Source: Kribbella monticola (GTDB lineage Bacteria; Actinomycetota; Actinomycetes; Propionibacteriales; Kribbellaceae). From it: DNA of 64,000 nucleotides. A model generated the notes under the pieces. It saw only the letters and a program-made list of their open reading frames with translations. It ran no database searches and was not told the origin of the DNA. Below are positions 28,914-39,842 of the stretch, one piece after another (the first letter of the stretch is position 1; each line of letters begins with the position of its first letter). The translations under genes were made by a program, and so were the position numbers. The DNA lies in contig NZ_QFXK01000034.1 of the NCBI RefSeq assembly GCF_003261635.1, forward strand, positions 62,001 to 126,000, given 5' to 3'.

Positions 28914-29551
28914 TTGCTCGCCCACAGCAGCCCCCGCTCGATGATCGTGCGTACCTCGGGGACGCTCAGATCGGCGAGGCTGTGCCCCGGCGTACAGACG
29001 AAGACGCGACCCTCGCCCCAGGTGCGGGTCCAGACGGCCGGCATCGTCGCGCCCTCGATCCACGGATAGTCCGGGTGGGCGCCGAAGGTGGTGGTCGCGA
29101 GCACGTTGTTGGTCGGGTCGGCGTGCACGTAGTACTGCTCGGTGTGCAGATCGAAGTGCGTGATGCCCGCGACGATCGGGTCGTCGGAGACCACCTCGAT
29201 CCGGTGGTCGACGAAGCCGTCCGGGTGCGAGACGAACTGGCCGCCGGTCATGAAGCTGTAGTCGGCGTTGTTGCGGAACGAGTCGACGATGCCGCCGTGC
29301 CAGCCGGCCAGCCCGGTGCCGGCCCGCACGGCCGCCTCCAGGCCTTTGACCTGCTCGGCGGTGATCTCGCTCATGGTGATGCACTGCAGCACCAGGTCGG
29401 TGCCGTCCAGGTCGAGATAGCTGTCGAGGTTGTCCGACACCTCCACCTCGAAGTCGTTGTCCCGCAGGAACGGGATGAAAAGCTCGGTCGCCTCGACCGG
29501 GAGATGGCCTTCCCAGCCGCCCCTGGTCACCAGTGCCCGTCGTGTCGTCAC
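28910..29551 (-). CDS. ThuA-like (trehalose utilization) domain protein
   Basis: 213 residues, GTG start at 29551 with a G-rich Shine-Dalgarno (AAGGGCGG). The class I glutamine amidotransferase-like fold shows TRGGWEGHLPVEATELF at the start, GLAGWHGGIVDSF in the middle and WGEGRVFVCTPGHS near the end. ThuA was described in Sinorhizobium trehalose/maltitol use; the homologues are thought to act on keto-sugars with Gfo/Idh dehydrogenases, which is the pairing here. Confidence 0.87.
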   Translation of the reverse strand: MTTRRALVTRGGWEGHLPVEATELFIPFLRDNDFEVEVSDNLDSYLDLDGTDLVLQCITMSEITAEQVKGLEAAVRAGTGLAGWHGGIVDSFRNNADYSFMTGGQFVSHPDGFVDHRIEVVSDDPIVAGITHFDLHTEQYYVHADPTNNVLATTTFGAHPDYPWIEGATMPAVWTRTWGEGRVFVCTPGHSLADLSVPEVRTIIERGLLWASK

Positions 29552-29733
29552 GCCGTCCGCCCTTCAGAATGCCCCGTTGATCGGCCGAGTCAGAGATCGG
29601 ATGAGTTCGTTACCGCTCTGCGACCTTAAGCGGCGCATCGCGGGCCTTCAACTCCGTATCTCGCGGCTTGGATAAGGCTTCCCACCCGGGCCGTCCGACC
29701 GCTGCGCGAACTCGCCCGGCTAAGGTCGGGCGT

Positions 29734-30537
29734 ATGAGTGCATGGACCGAGCTGGGTGATCGATGCTGGGTCCGCCGGTATCGCGAGTGGGACCTCAACG
29801 TCGGCCTCGTGGTCGGCAGTGAAGGTGCCGTGGTGATCGACACCCGGGCGAACGCCGACGAGGCCCGCGAGTTGCTCGCGGAGATTCGCGAACTGACCGA
29901 CGTACCGGTTCGGTGGGTCGTCAACACCCACGCGCACTTCGACCACACCTTCGGCAACGGCGTCTTCGCCGGGGCCGGTGCTGTCAGCTATGCCCAGGAG
30001 AACGCGGCGGCGGCGCTGGCCGCGGACGGCAAGAACACCGAAATGGTTGCCGTGGACAACAGTTTCGCGGTGGCCAAGGTGATCGACCTGGGCGACCGCC
30101 GGGTCGAGCTGCTGCATCTCGGCAACGGCCATACCGACGGCGACGTGGTGGTCGTCGTACCGGATGTGGACGTGTTCTTCGCCGGCGATCTGATCGAGGA
30201 GTCCGCTCCCCCGTCGTACGGGGACGACTCGTATCCGCTCGAATGGGCCGACACCGTCGACCGGGTGATCGGGCTGCTGTCGGCGACGGCCAAGGTCGTC
30301 CCGGGGCACGGCGCCGTGGTGGATGCCGAGTTCGTCCGCGACCAGGCCGGCGATCTCGGTACGGTCGCGAACACGATCTCCGGGCTGCATCACGCCGGCA
30401 CGTCGCTCGAAGCCGCGCTGGCCCACACCGACGACTGGCCGTGGCCGGCAGAGCACCTCGAACACGCCGTACGCCGTGGGTACGCGGCGCTGGGGACGCC
30501 GCGCCGCCCGACACTCCCCATCCTCGGCAACAGCTGA
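29734..30537 (+). CDS. Metallo-beta-lactamase-fold hydrolase
   Basis: 267 residues from the ATG at 29734. The metal-binding motif is HAHFDH (H66, H68, D70, H71), with later ligands in GNGHTDGD, FFAGDLIEE and VPGHGAV. This is a binuclear metallo-hydrolase; the short cytosolic type without signal peptide suggests a small-molecule or thioester substrate, not beta-lactams. The upstream 182 bp (29552-29733) separates it from the divergent ThuA-like gene and should carry both promoters; I see no clear site. It is followed by the NCS1 permease on the same strand. Confidence 0.88.
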   Translation: MSAWTELGDRCWVRRYREWDLNVGLVVGSEGAVVIDTRANADEARELLAEIRELTDVPVRWVVNTHAHFDHTFGNGVFAGAGAVSYAQENAAAALAADGKNTEMVAVDNSFAVAKVIDLGDRRVELLHLGNGHTDGDVVVVVPDVDVFFAGDLIEESAPPSYGDDSYPLEWADTVDRVIGLLSATAKVVPGHGAVVDAEFVRDQAGDLGTVANTISGLHHAGTSLEAALAHTDDWPWPAEHLEHAVRRGYAALGTPRRPTLPILGNS

Positions 30538-30644
30538 GTCCACCTGTCTGCTGGCTCTGTGCGGTTATCCGTTGACACGGTGCTGCCTGATCCCGCACGT
30601 TGTTGCGGAAGCGGTTGCCGCACCGACCGGATGAGGTGGGACAA

Positions 30645-32174
<1,530 letters not shown>

Positions 32175-32246
32175 TCCGTACGCCGCCCGCCCGCGGCTGG
32201 CGTGTGGTTGAGGGGGAAGGAGACTGGTTCGGCATACGGTTGGGGG

Positions 32247-33071
32247 GTGGCTGATCGGTATGGGAATGATGTGCTGGCCGGGGACTGGCGGAAGCCGAAG
32301 AACGGGCGGACGGTGGAGGTCGAGGTCGCCAAGGGGATGGTGGTCGAGGAGCCGTCGTCGGGGTTCGTCGGGGCCGTGGTGCGCTGGGAGCACGGGGTCG
32401 TCGATCTCGAGGACCGGCACGGGCGGATCAAGACCTACCCGATGGGACCTGGCTTCTGGGTCGACGGCAAACCGGTCAGCCTGCAACCACCCAAGCGCCC
32501 GGGACCGGCGAAGAAGACCCATACGGCGTCCGGCTCGGTGGCCGTCAGCAATGTCAGGGCGAAGGTTGCCAGGGCCAGCCGGATCTACGTCGAAGGTCGT
32601 CACGACGCCGAATTGGTGGAGCGGGTCTGGGGCGACGACCTGCGGATCGAAGGCGTCGTCATCGAGTACATGGAGGGGATCGACGACCTCCCGGCGATCG
32701 TGAACCGGTTCCAGCCCGGCCCGGGCCGGCGCCTCGGCGTACTGGTCGATCACCTGGTCGACGGGTCGAAGGAGTCGAAGCTCGCCGCGCAGGTGACGAA
32801 CCGGCACGTGCTGGTCGTCGGCCACCCGTTCATCGACATCTGGGAGGCGGTCAAGCCGTCCTCGCTCGGCATCGCCGCCTGGCCGAAGATCCCGCACGGC
32901 ACCGACTGGAAGCACGGCGTACTGGAGACGTTCGGCTGGCCGTCGACCGACCAGGCCGACGTGGCGGCGGCCTGGAAGCACATCTTGTCGAAGGTGAAGA
33001 GCTATGCCGACCTCGAGCCCGACCTGCTCGGCCGGGTCGAGGAACTCATCGACTTCGTGACTCAGGGCTGA
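32247..33071 (+). CDS. DUF3097 family protein
   Basis: 274 residues from the GTG at 32247, preceded by a G-run. The family is conserved across actinobacteria near hemW/hrcA and uncharacterised. The N-terminal ~80 residues look like a small beta-barrel (WEHGVVDLEDRHGR). The second half has RIYVEGRHDAELVERVWGDDL (E116, D120) and RRLGVLVDHLVDGSKE (D168, D172), a spacing that resembles a TOPRIM metal-binding core. Its 3' end overlaps the convergent patatin gene by 26 bp. Confidence 0.88.
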   Translation: MADRYGNDVLAGDWRKPKNGRTVEVEVAKGMVVEEPSSGFVGAVVRWEHGVVDLEDRHGRIKTYPMGPGFWVDGKPVSLQPPKRPGPAKKTHTASGSVAVSNVRAKVARASRIYVEGRHDAELVERVWGDDLRIEGVVIEYMEGIDDLPAIVNRFQPGPGRRLGVLVDHLVDGSKESKLAAQVTNRHVLVVGHPFIDIWEAVKPSSLGIAAWPKIPHGTDWKHGVLETFGWPSTDQADVAAAWKHILSKVKSYADLEPDLLGRVEELIDFVTQG

Positions 33072-35628
33072 TCGGCGGCAGCCGCTTCTCGATCCACACC
33101 TGGATTCGTTTCCGGTGCCGCCGGACGTACCACGAGCCCGCGGCCACCAACGCGCCCGCGGCCAGCACCACACCGGCCAATAGCGCTGCGATGATCCGGA
33201 CCGCAGCCACATCGACCACACCTGCGACCACAAGCAGCAGCACGACAGCTCCCAGCAACACGGCCGGCAACCACTGCTGGAAGATCAGCGGCCGCCGCGC
33301 GGGTGTCAGGTCCGCGCTCTTCACCAACCGCTGCCAGGCGCTCTGCCGAGCCGGCTCGGCGAACCAGCGCGCACACAGCAGTAGCCAGGACCCTGGCTGA
33401 TGCTTGCGTCCGGCAACAGCCTTCACCCAGTTGCCGAACTGCGGGTTGAGGCCGCCCGACACCGCGACCATCCGGTCGGCAAGCCCTTTGGTGGTGGCGA
33501 TCCCTTCCCGGGTCGTGTTGAGCTCGTTCCGCATCGTCGTGAGCGCACCGAGCCCGGCGTTGACCGGGAAGTCCTTGGCCAGGCGCTGGATCCGCTCGGA
33601 TACCTTGTCGAGTTTCCACTCCTCGGCCTCGAGCACCTGGCGCTGCGTCTCGCGGATCCAGTCCGGGTCGGCGCCGAGCATCGCACCGAGATGCGCGACG
33701 CAGTGCAGCCGCCCCATCAGCCAGTCCCAGCGCCGCCAGTCGGCCGCGCCGAAGGCACCGAAGTGTCCGACCTGCGTGCCGTACAGGATCCTGTCCTTGA
33801 GATCGTTCGCGATCGATCCCTCCGGCAACTCGTCCAACAACGTCAGCGGGATGTCCGGTCCGAGCCGGAGGAACTGGAACGGCGCACTGCGTTGCTGCGG
33901 AGTGCGCGCCGAAGTACAGCGCGACACGATCTCCACCTCGAGCGCCGTCTCCACGACCTCCGTCCCGACCACCTGGATCAGCGAGGCGAACTCGTCACCG
34001 AGCGCGCGCTGCACCTGCAGCAGATCGAAGATGTCCGTCAGCCCGACAGCGACCGCCTCCGCTCCCCCGGCGGGTTGCAGATCCAGATCCGCCTTCGCCA
34101 ACTCGGCCGACAACTTGTCCCGCACGGCCAGCACCCGCTGCAAGCTGTCACTGGTCGCCCTCAACCGGCGCTCGAGATCCGGCCGCTCCACCTTGGGCGC
34201 GGAGTCGATCTGGAGCCGCAGCGACCGCAGTGCCAGTCGTACTACGCGCTCCGCGGCGCCCGTTCCCCAATCCCAGCAGGGGTTTCCGTCCTCCAGGCGC
34301 AACGGCGCCGTCGACCCGTCCGGCCCCGGCACCCACGGGTGCTTGGTGGCGAGGATGTCGTCGATCTGCGCCTCCGACAACGCGGTCGCCGCGTCGAGCA
34401 CGGTCGACTGGTCATGGGTCGCGATCGTCACCGCCTCCCAGACGCCACCGGCCGCACGACCGCGCGAGTACGCCGGCAACAACAGTCGCGCCGCCTCCTG
34501 CAACCGGGCCCGCTCAATTGGTTGCCCGACGCAACGATCGAAGAGGCGCTGCGAATCGGACCAGGACGCGTCCGCCTCCAGCAACAGCCGTTCGAGCTCT
34601 TCCACGTCCGACCGGAAGTCCACCTCCCGCGGGAACTGCACCGCCGACAGCGCCGCCACCGACCACTTGGGCTGGTTCGCATCCACGACCCGCGTCTCGG
34701 CAGAACCGACGCCCGCCGACGGTACGACGTACAGCACGTACCGCGTCGCGCGCCCGGACACCGGTCGACGGGCCACCACATCCAGCACGGGGGCGAACGG
34801 CGCGTTGTCGAGAACGCCACCATCGACCAGCCACGCGCCGGACTCCTGGTACGGACCGGGCTGCAGCCGCGGCGGCGCGGCGCCCATCTTCGGCGTCTCC
34901 AGCACCGGCCCGAAGGCCGCCGGGAAGGACGCCGACGCACGCGCGGCCCGGGCCAGCAACTTGGTGTCCTTGAGCCCGTTGTTCTCCTTCACCGAGAACT
35001 TGCGATTCGTCCCGTCGTACGTCGCGGTCCGCTCGCTGGTGAAGCGATACAGGTACCGATGGTCCGGTACGACGAACCGCTGGCCGGCCGCGTCCTTCGC
35101 CTCGAACTGCTGGATCCCCAGCCCTGAAGCCGTCACGAACAAGGTCACCGGCTCGGCGGCCGAGGCCTTGCCCGCGTCGGCGACACCTTCGAGCAGCCGG
35201 TTCAGCTCCTTCAGGAAGTAGTCGCCGTCCAGCACCGACGTCGACGGCTTGCCGGCCGCCGGCACCAGCTTGCCGACCTCGAGCGAGCCGAGCCCGACCC
35301 AGCGCTGCCGCAGCCACGGTCCGTCATCACCGTCGGGGTCGAGCGTGGACCCGTGCGAGATCGCGGTTGCGAGGAGTGACCCGTTCAGGCCGCCCGCGCT
35401 GGTCCCCGCGATCACGTCGACGACGATCCGGCGTTGCTCCCCACCCCGGTGGCACAGCTCTTTCCAGCGGGCCGCGAGCACTTCGTCGTACGGCTGCGCG
35501 GCAGGCATCCCGGCGGCACCGGAGGCCCGTCTGATCAGGTCCAGCTCGTGCGTGACGCCGCCCATCCAGACGGCCAGACTGACCCCGCCGTTCAGCACCA
35601 GCGCGATCCGGATCTCATGGTCGGACAT
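33046..35628 (-). CDS. Large patatin-like phospholipase with C-terminal membrane helices (DUF3376 type)
   Basis: 860 residues from the ATG at 35628. The patatin core has the oxyanion loop LNGGVSLAVWMGG (12-24), the nucleophile elbow GTSAG (75-79, Ser77) and the catalytic Asp in DGG (269-271). The DUF3376-type middle region follows (to ~760), and the C-terminus has two adjacent hydrophobic helices (about residues 795-840), so the protein is probably tethered to the inner membrane face. The predicted activity is acyl hydrolysis of membrane lipids. Only a weak, distant Shine-Dalgarno is seen. It is divergent from a lipoprotein gene. Confidence 0.9.
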   Translation of the reverse strand: MSDHEIRIALVLNGGVSLAVWMGGVTHELDLIRRASGAAGMPAAQPYDEVLAARWKELCHRGGEQRRIVVDVIAGTSAGGLNGSLLATAISHGSTLDPDGDDGPWLRQRWVGLGSLEVGKLVPAAGKPSTSVLDGDYFLKELNRLLEGVADAGKASAAEPVTLFVTASGLGIQQFEAKDAAGQRFVVPDHRYLYRFTSERTATYDGTNRKFSVKENNGLKDTKLLARAARASASFPAAFGPVLETPKMGAAPPRLQPGPYQESGAWLVDGGVLDNAPFAPVLDVVARRPVSGRATRYVLYVVPSAGVGSAETRVVDANQPKWSVAALSAVQFPREVDFRSDVEELERLLLEADASWSDSQRLFDRCVGQPIERARLQEAARLLLPAYSRGRAAGGVWEAVTIATHDQSTVLDAATALSEAQIDDILATKHPWVPGPDGSTAPLRLEDGNPCWDWGTGAAERVVRLALRSLRLQIDSAPKVERPDLERRLRATSDSLQRVLAVRDKLSAELAKADLDLQPAGGAEAVAVGLTDIFDLLQVQRALGDEFASLIQVVGTEVVETALEVEIVSRCTSARTPQQRSAPFQFLRLGPDIPLTLLDELPEGSIANDLKDRILYGTQVGHFGAFGAADWRRWDWLMGRLHCVAHLGAMLGADPDWIRETQRQVLEAEEWKLDKVSERIQRLAKDFPVNAGLGALTTMRNELNTTREGIATTKGLADRMVAVSGGLNPQFGNWVKAVAGRKHQPGSWLLLCARWFAEPARQSAWQRLVKSADLTPARRPLIFQQWLPAVLLGAVVLLLVVAGVVDVAAVRIIAALLAGVVLAAGALVAAGSWYVRRHRKRIQVWIEKRLPPISPESRSR

Positions 35629-35777
35629 TGGCTCGGTTCCCCCCTCGCAACCCTGCCCAACAGATATCACGGAGGTGACCGGTGGAGACAGCTTTCGCAG
35701 CGGAGAGTGAGCAAAGAACGCCCGAACTGTTGTGGCCGACTGCACTCAGAGTCATCCTGAAACCGGGGGTGGGCGAC

Positions 35778-36359
35778 ATGTTTTCAGGGCGGAAGGCGCT
35801 GGCCACCGGACTGCTGGTGCTGCTGGCCGGTTGCGGCGGCGGCTCGCAACCGCCGGCCGAGTCGCCGGGCGAGTCGACGCTGCCCGACACGATCGCCGAG
35901 CCGTCGATCGAACCGACCGAACCGGAGTCCACCCAGCCGGCCCAGCCCAAGCCGTCCCTCGACCTCGCCTCGGCGCCGATCGGGGGCAACGTCGAGGCGA
36001 ACGGGATCTTCCGCTGTGCCGAGGTGAACTGGCTCGGCCGGAGCCCGATCCCGGCCGGCACGACCATCGTCACCGGTCCGCCGCACGTCGAGCCCGGCGG
36101 TGTCTTCGAACTGGACCAGCGCGGCTGCCCGGCCGACGCGCGGCCGTGTCCCGACGTGCAATGGGTCCGCAGCAACTTCCAGCCCTGCTTCGTCGGCGCC
36201 CGCCAGGTCGCGGCCGGCACCGAGGACATCGCACTGATCATGCCGATCCATGCGACCTGCAACACCGAGGCGGACTGCCGGAGCCTCGCCGGCGATCAGC
36301 GCGGCAGCCAGATCGGGTTCACCCCCGGGGACGTCCCGTCCGCTTCCCCGAGCGGCTGA
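35778..36359 (+). CDS. Putative lipoprotein
   Basis: 193 residues from the ATG at 35778: positively charged start, hydrophobic core and lipobox L-L-A-G-C (C19), then a Pro/Glu/Thr linker and a ~120-residue cysteine-containing domain (FRCAEVNW, RGCPADARPCPD, FQPCF, ATCNTEADC). A GTG at 35682 has a perfect GGAGG six bases upstream, but the 32 codons it would add have clearly lower GC at third positions and two AGA codons, so I prefer 35778. The stop overlaps the next start (TGATG). Family not recognised. Confidence 0.78.
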   Translation: MFSGRKALATGLLVLLAGCGGGSQPPAESPGESTLPDTIAEPSIEPTEPESTQPAQPKPSLDLASAPIGGNVEANGIFRCAEVNWLGRSPIPAGTTIVTGPPHVEPGGVFELDQRGCPADARPCPDVQWVRSNFQPCFVGARQVAAGTEDIALIMPIHATCNTEADCRSLAGDQRGSQIGFTPGDVPSASPSG

Positions 36360-37201
36360 TGGCCGGCGAACGGTCCCAGGCCGAGCGCTGGGTCAGCTTC
36401 GCGGCCGGCATCGTCGCACCGGTGACGCTGATCAGCGGCCTGTTGTTCTACTTCGGCTACGTGTCCGCACGAGCGCAGTACGAGTACTTCGGCATCGACG
36501 TCGACACCGTCGGCCTGAGCACGCAGGACTACGTGATGCGAAGCCCACAGCCGTTGCTGGTCCCGCTGCTCGTAATCACGTTGCTGGCGGTTGCGGCGCT
36601 CCTTCTGCACAACGTCATCCGCACCCACCTCGCCGTCGGCCTCATCCGCCGCGCGCGGATCGCGGCGACCGCAGTACTGGTTCTGGGCGTCCTCGGTCTC
36701 CTTGCTTACCCATTCATCGGCGAGATCCCGTACTACGCGCTGCTGGTGCCGCTGGTGATCGGGCTGGCCGCGGCAGCTCTCGGCTATCTGACGTACCTGG
36801 CGACCAGAGCCCAACCAGAGCTCGGCACCCAGCACATCCTGCTCGGGCTGCTCGCAGTGGTCACCATCACCTGCGCGTTCTGGGCGACCGCTACGACAGC
36901 GCAGTACTCCGGACGTGGGCTGGCCAAGTCGGACGCGAAGCACCTCGGCCAGTTCCCGGTGGTCATCCTCGACACCAAGGAACGCCTGCAGCTGCGTTCC
37001 CCGGGGATCGAGGAGACCGTACTGCGACCCGGCGCGGGCCAGACCTTCAACTTCCGCTACCGCGGGCTCCGGCTGCTCGTGGTCGGCGAGAACCGGCTCT
37101 TCCTCGTGCCGCAGAAGTGGAGTGCAGCGAACACCACGTTCGTCGTACCGCTGGACAGCTCGATCCGGGTGCAGTTCCAGTTCCAGAACGATCCGCCGTA
37201 G
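36359..37201 (+). CDS. Integral membrane protein coupled to the lipoprotein
   Basis: 280 residues with about five membrane helices (near 14-33, 62-82, 95-115, 118-140, 155-178) and a C-terminal ~95-residue soluble domain (FPVVILDTKERLQLRSPG ... FQFQ). A segment YEYFGIDVDTVGLSTQDYV after helix 1 is striking and recurs, in my memory, in actinobacterial hypothetical membrane proteins. TGATG overlap means translation is coupled to the lipoprotein. Function unknown. Confidence 0.8.
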   Translation: MAGERSQAERWVSFAAGIVAPVTLISGLLFYFGYVSARAQYEYFGIDVDTVGLSTQDYVMRSPQPLLVPLLVITLLAVAALLLHNVIRTHLAVGLIRRARIAATAVLVLGVLGLLAYPFIGEIPYYALLVPLVIGLAAAALGYLTYLATRAQPELGTQHILLGLLAVVTITCAFWATATTAQYSGRGLAKSDAKHLGQFPVVILDTKERLQLRSPGIEETVLRPGAGQTFNFRYRGLRLLVVGENRLFLVPQKWSAANTTFVVPLDSSIRVQFQFQNDPP

Positions 37202-37205
37202 TTCC

Positions 37206-38237
37206 TTAGGCCGAGCCGCGGATGATCAGTTCGGTGCTGAAGATCTCCGGGCCGGTCAGGTCGGCACCGCCGATCTTGGCCAGCAGGATCTCCGCGAGCC
37301 GGGTGCCGAGCTGGACGACGGGTTGCCGCACCGTGGTCAGTTTCGGCGTCGTCGTGGTGGCGACCACCGAGTCGTCGAACCCGACCACGGCCACGTCCTC
37401 CGGCACCCGCCGGCCGAGTTGTGAGATCACCCGCAGGGCCGCCGTGGCCATCAGGTCGTTCGCCACGAACAGCCCGTCGAGATCGGGATGCTCCTCGAAG
37501 AGTTTCACCGCCGCCTGCTCACCACCGTCGGCCGTGAAATCGCCGTACGCAACGGCTTCGGGGATGCCCTGCTCGGCCATCACTTCCTGGTACCCGGTCA
37601 GCCGGTCCAGCCCCGCGGTCATGTCGAGCGGCCCGGCGACCGTGCCGAGCTTGCGGCGTCCCTTGGACAGCAGGTACTCCACTGCGGTCCGCGCGCCGGC
37701 CACGTTGTCCACGTCGACGCTCGCGACCGGCTTCTCCACCCCGAGCGGGCGCGCGCTGAACACGATCGGCAACGGCAACTGGGCCAGCTCCTGCAGCACG
37801 TTGTCGCGGCCGTGGTGGCTGACGATGATCGCGCCGTCCACGTGGCCGCCGCGCAAGTACCGCAACAGCCGCTGGTCGTCGCCCGCCGACGGCTCGATCA
37901 GCAGCACCAACTGCGACGACGTGGGCGCCAGCGCCGAACTGACGCCCCGCAGGATCCCGGCGAAGAAGGGGTCAGAGAACACCCGGCTGTCCGGCTCCGG
38001 CACCACCAACGCCACCGAGTCCGTACGACGGGTCACCAGCGCTCGGGCGGCCCGGTTCGGGACGTAGCCGAGTTCGCCGATCGCGCGCTCGACCGCGGCC
38101 ACCGTGTCCGGCAGCACCTTCGGCGATCCGTTCACCACCCGCGACACCGTCGCCCGTGAAACTCCGGCCAGCGCGGCCACCTGTTCCAGGGTCGGGGACT
38201 GCGAGTCGTAGCTCTGCCTGGACGACGGCTTCGACAA
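37206..38237 (-). CDS. LacI-family transcriptional regulator
   Basis: 343 residues. N-terminal helix-turn-helix TLEQVAALAGVSRATVSRVVNGSPKV (about 16-41) with hinge helix GYVPNRAARALVTRRTDSVALV, then a periplasmic-binding-protein-like sensor domain. Lies 54 bp downstream of the solute-binding protein on the same strand and probably controls it through the palindrome at 39645. The effector is presumably a sugar, unknown. Confidence 0.93.
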   Translation of the reverse strand: MSKPSSRQSYDSQSPTLEQVAALAGVSRATVSRVVNGSPKVLPDTVAAVERAIGELGYVPNRAARALVTRRTDSVALVVPEPDSRVFSDPFFAGILRGVSSALAPTSSQLVLLIEPSAGDDQRLLRYLRGGHVDGAIIVSHHGRDNVLQELAQLPLPIVFSARPLGVEKPVASVDVDNVAGARTAVEYLLSKGRRKLGTVAGPLDMTAGLDRLTGYQEVMAEQGIPEAVAYGDFTADGGEQAAVKLFEEHPDLDGLFVANDLMATAALRVISQLGRRVPEDVAVVGFDDSVVATTTTPKLTTVRQPVVQLGTRLAEILLAKIGGADLTGPEIFSTELIIRGSA

Positions 38238-38291
38238 CGGACCTCCCCGACTGGTGCTGAACGTTCACACCGTAGTACGTCCGGTCGGTTC

Positions 38292-39617
38292 CTAGCCGGT
38301 TTTGCGGACGTTCGCCGCCTTGTCGCTGTCGCGGAGGGCTTGTTTCCAGGCCGCGGCCGGCGACTGCTTGCCGGTCTCGATCCGGTTCAGCGCTTCGGAG
38401 AAGACCTGGTTGATCTCGCCGTCGCGCGGTCCCTTGTGTTGTTTGAGGATCACGTTCTGGGCCCGGTCGATGAAGATCTTGCCGACCGGTGCGTTGTTGA
38501 AGTACGGGTTGATCTGCGACTTCACCTGCGGGGAGTCGTAGGCGTCGGTGGTCGACGGGAACGAGCCGACCTTCTTGAACACCTTGATCTGCTGCTCCGG
38601 CGCGGTCAGCCAGGCGGCCAGTTTGGCGGCCTCTTCGGGATTGGCCGATTGGGTCGGCACGGTCAGGTACGACCCGCCCCAGTTGCCGCCGCCGCCGGGG
38701 AACACGTCGGCGACGTCCCACTTGCCCTTACCGAAGCTGCCCGCGTTGTCCTGGATCACGCCGAGCAGCCAGCCCGGGCAGGCGATGGTCGCGAAGGCGT
38801 CGGTGCGGAAGCTCTTGTTCCACGCGTCGGTCCAGGCCGGCAGCTTCGCAGACAGGCCCTGCTGGGTGCCGGCCACGACCTGGTTCCAGGTCCTCTTCAG
38901 CAGGTCGTTCTCAGCACCCAGGTAGCGGTCCTGGTTGGAGTAGTAGGCCTGGATCAACTGGTTGCGCATCGCGTCCCAGGTCACCGTTGCCGAGTCGTAC
39001 CAGGCGGAGTTCGGCACTTTCGCCTTGAACTTGCGGCCGTAGGAGAAGTACGACGCCCAGTCCGGGAACAGCTTGGCGACCTCGGTGCGGTCCGTCGGCA
39101 GGCCGGCCTTGGCGAACAGGTCCTTGCGGTAGCACATCGCCATCGGCCCGATGTCCGTGCCGTACCCGATGATCCGGCCGTCACTGGTGGTCGCGCCGGC
39201 CATCTTCCAGTCCAGCCAGCGCGACTTCAGGTCGTCGGCGCCGTACTGGCGCAGGTCGACGAACTTGTCGGCCTTGGCCAGGTACTTGTAGATCCAGCTG
39301 ACTTCCATCGCCTCGATGTCGGCCATCCCGGACCCGGCCGCGAGGTTGTCGTCGAGGTGCTTGATGTGCACGTCGACGGTCGGGGCGCGCCGTTCGGTGA
39401 TCTTGATGTTCGGGTGCGCCGCCTCGTACTCGCGGTACAGGTCGCTGTAGCCGAACTCGTTGAAGGTCGCGATGGTCAGTTCCAGCTTCTGACCGTCGTC
39501 GCCTTTGGAGTCCGACGAGGCGGAGGACGGGTCGTTGCCACCGCAGGCCGAAGCCAGCAAGGTGAGGCTGCAGGCTAGGAGGGCAACTGCGGTGCGATAG
39601 CCGGCACTGGGCCGCAT
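38292..39617 (-). CDS. Extracellular solute-binding lipoprotein, sugar ABC type (family 1)
   Basis: 441 residues from the ATG at 39617 (GGGAG seven bases upstream); the longer frame runs into the promoter and operator. Lipobox L-A-S-A-C (C25), Ser/Asp linker, then the substrate-binding fold (LELTIATFNEFGYSDLYREYEAAHPNIKI, GSGMADIEAMEVSWIY, PGWLLGVIQDNAG). This family delivers oligosaccharides to MalFG-type permeases. No permease or ATPase genes follow; the next gene is a LacI regulator. The system must therefore use permeases elsewhere, or the locus lost them. Confidence 0.92.
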   Translation of the reverse strand: MRPSAGYRTAVALLACSLTLLASACGGNDPSSASSDSKGDDGQKLELTIATFNEFGYSDLYREYEAAHPNIKITERRAPTVDVHIKHLDDNLAAGSGMADIEAMEVSWIYKYLAKADKFVDLRQYGADDLKSRWLDWKMAGATTSDGRIIGYGTDIGPMAMCYRKDLFAKAGLPTDRTEVAKLFPDWASYFSYGRKFKAKVPNSAWYDSATVTWDAMRNQLIQAYYSNQDRYLGAENDLLKRTWNQVVAGTQQGLSAKLPAWTDAWNKSFRTDAFATIACPGWLLGVIQDNAGSFGKGKWDVADVFPGGGGNWGGSYLTVPTQSANPEEAAKLAAWLTAPEQQIKVFKKVGSFPSTTDAYDSPQVKSQINPYFNNAPVGKIFIDRAQNVILKQHKGPRDGEINQVFSEALNRIETGKQSPAAAWKQALRDSDKAANVRKTG

Positions 39618-39644
39618 TGAATGCTCCCTGTTACTGGACGGGTT

Positions 39645-39656
39645 GAGAGCGCTCTC
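39645..39656. promoter_or_regulatory. LacI-family operator palindrome
   Basis: Perfect 12 bp palindrome GAGAGCGCTCTC, 28 bp upstream of the solute-binding protein start. The centre AGCGCT is typical of LacI/CebR-type operators in actinobacteria. A promoter TTGACA - 18 bases - GAAACT (39704 to 39675, minus strand) would place the palindrome just downstream of the transcription start, where a repressor blocks elongation. Confidence 0.72.
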
Positions 39657-39842
39657 GGTTGGTAAACCGACCTGAGTTTCGAGCGTTTCAACTGAGTGTG
39701 TCAAGCACCACATCGTTACTCTGAGACACCACGGCGCCTTGGTCAGTACATAGCAGACCGAATCGTCACTGTGTGAACCACGCCGGTGACTGACAGCGTT
39801 AATTCCTGGCAAACAGCTGGGTCGGGGCAGGCAACTATTTGG

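Noticed and set aside
35682..35777. GTG start with a perfect GGAGG for the lipoprotein gene
   Set aside because: The added 32 codons have lower third-position GC and two AGA codons, and they would push the lipobox signal 32 residues inward. The ATG at 35778 is preferred, although a short upstream translated leader cannot be excluded.
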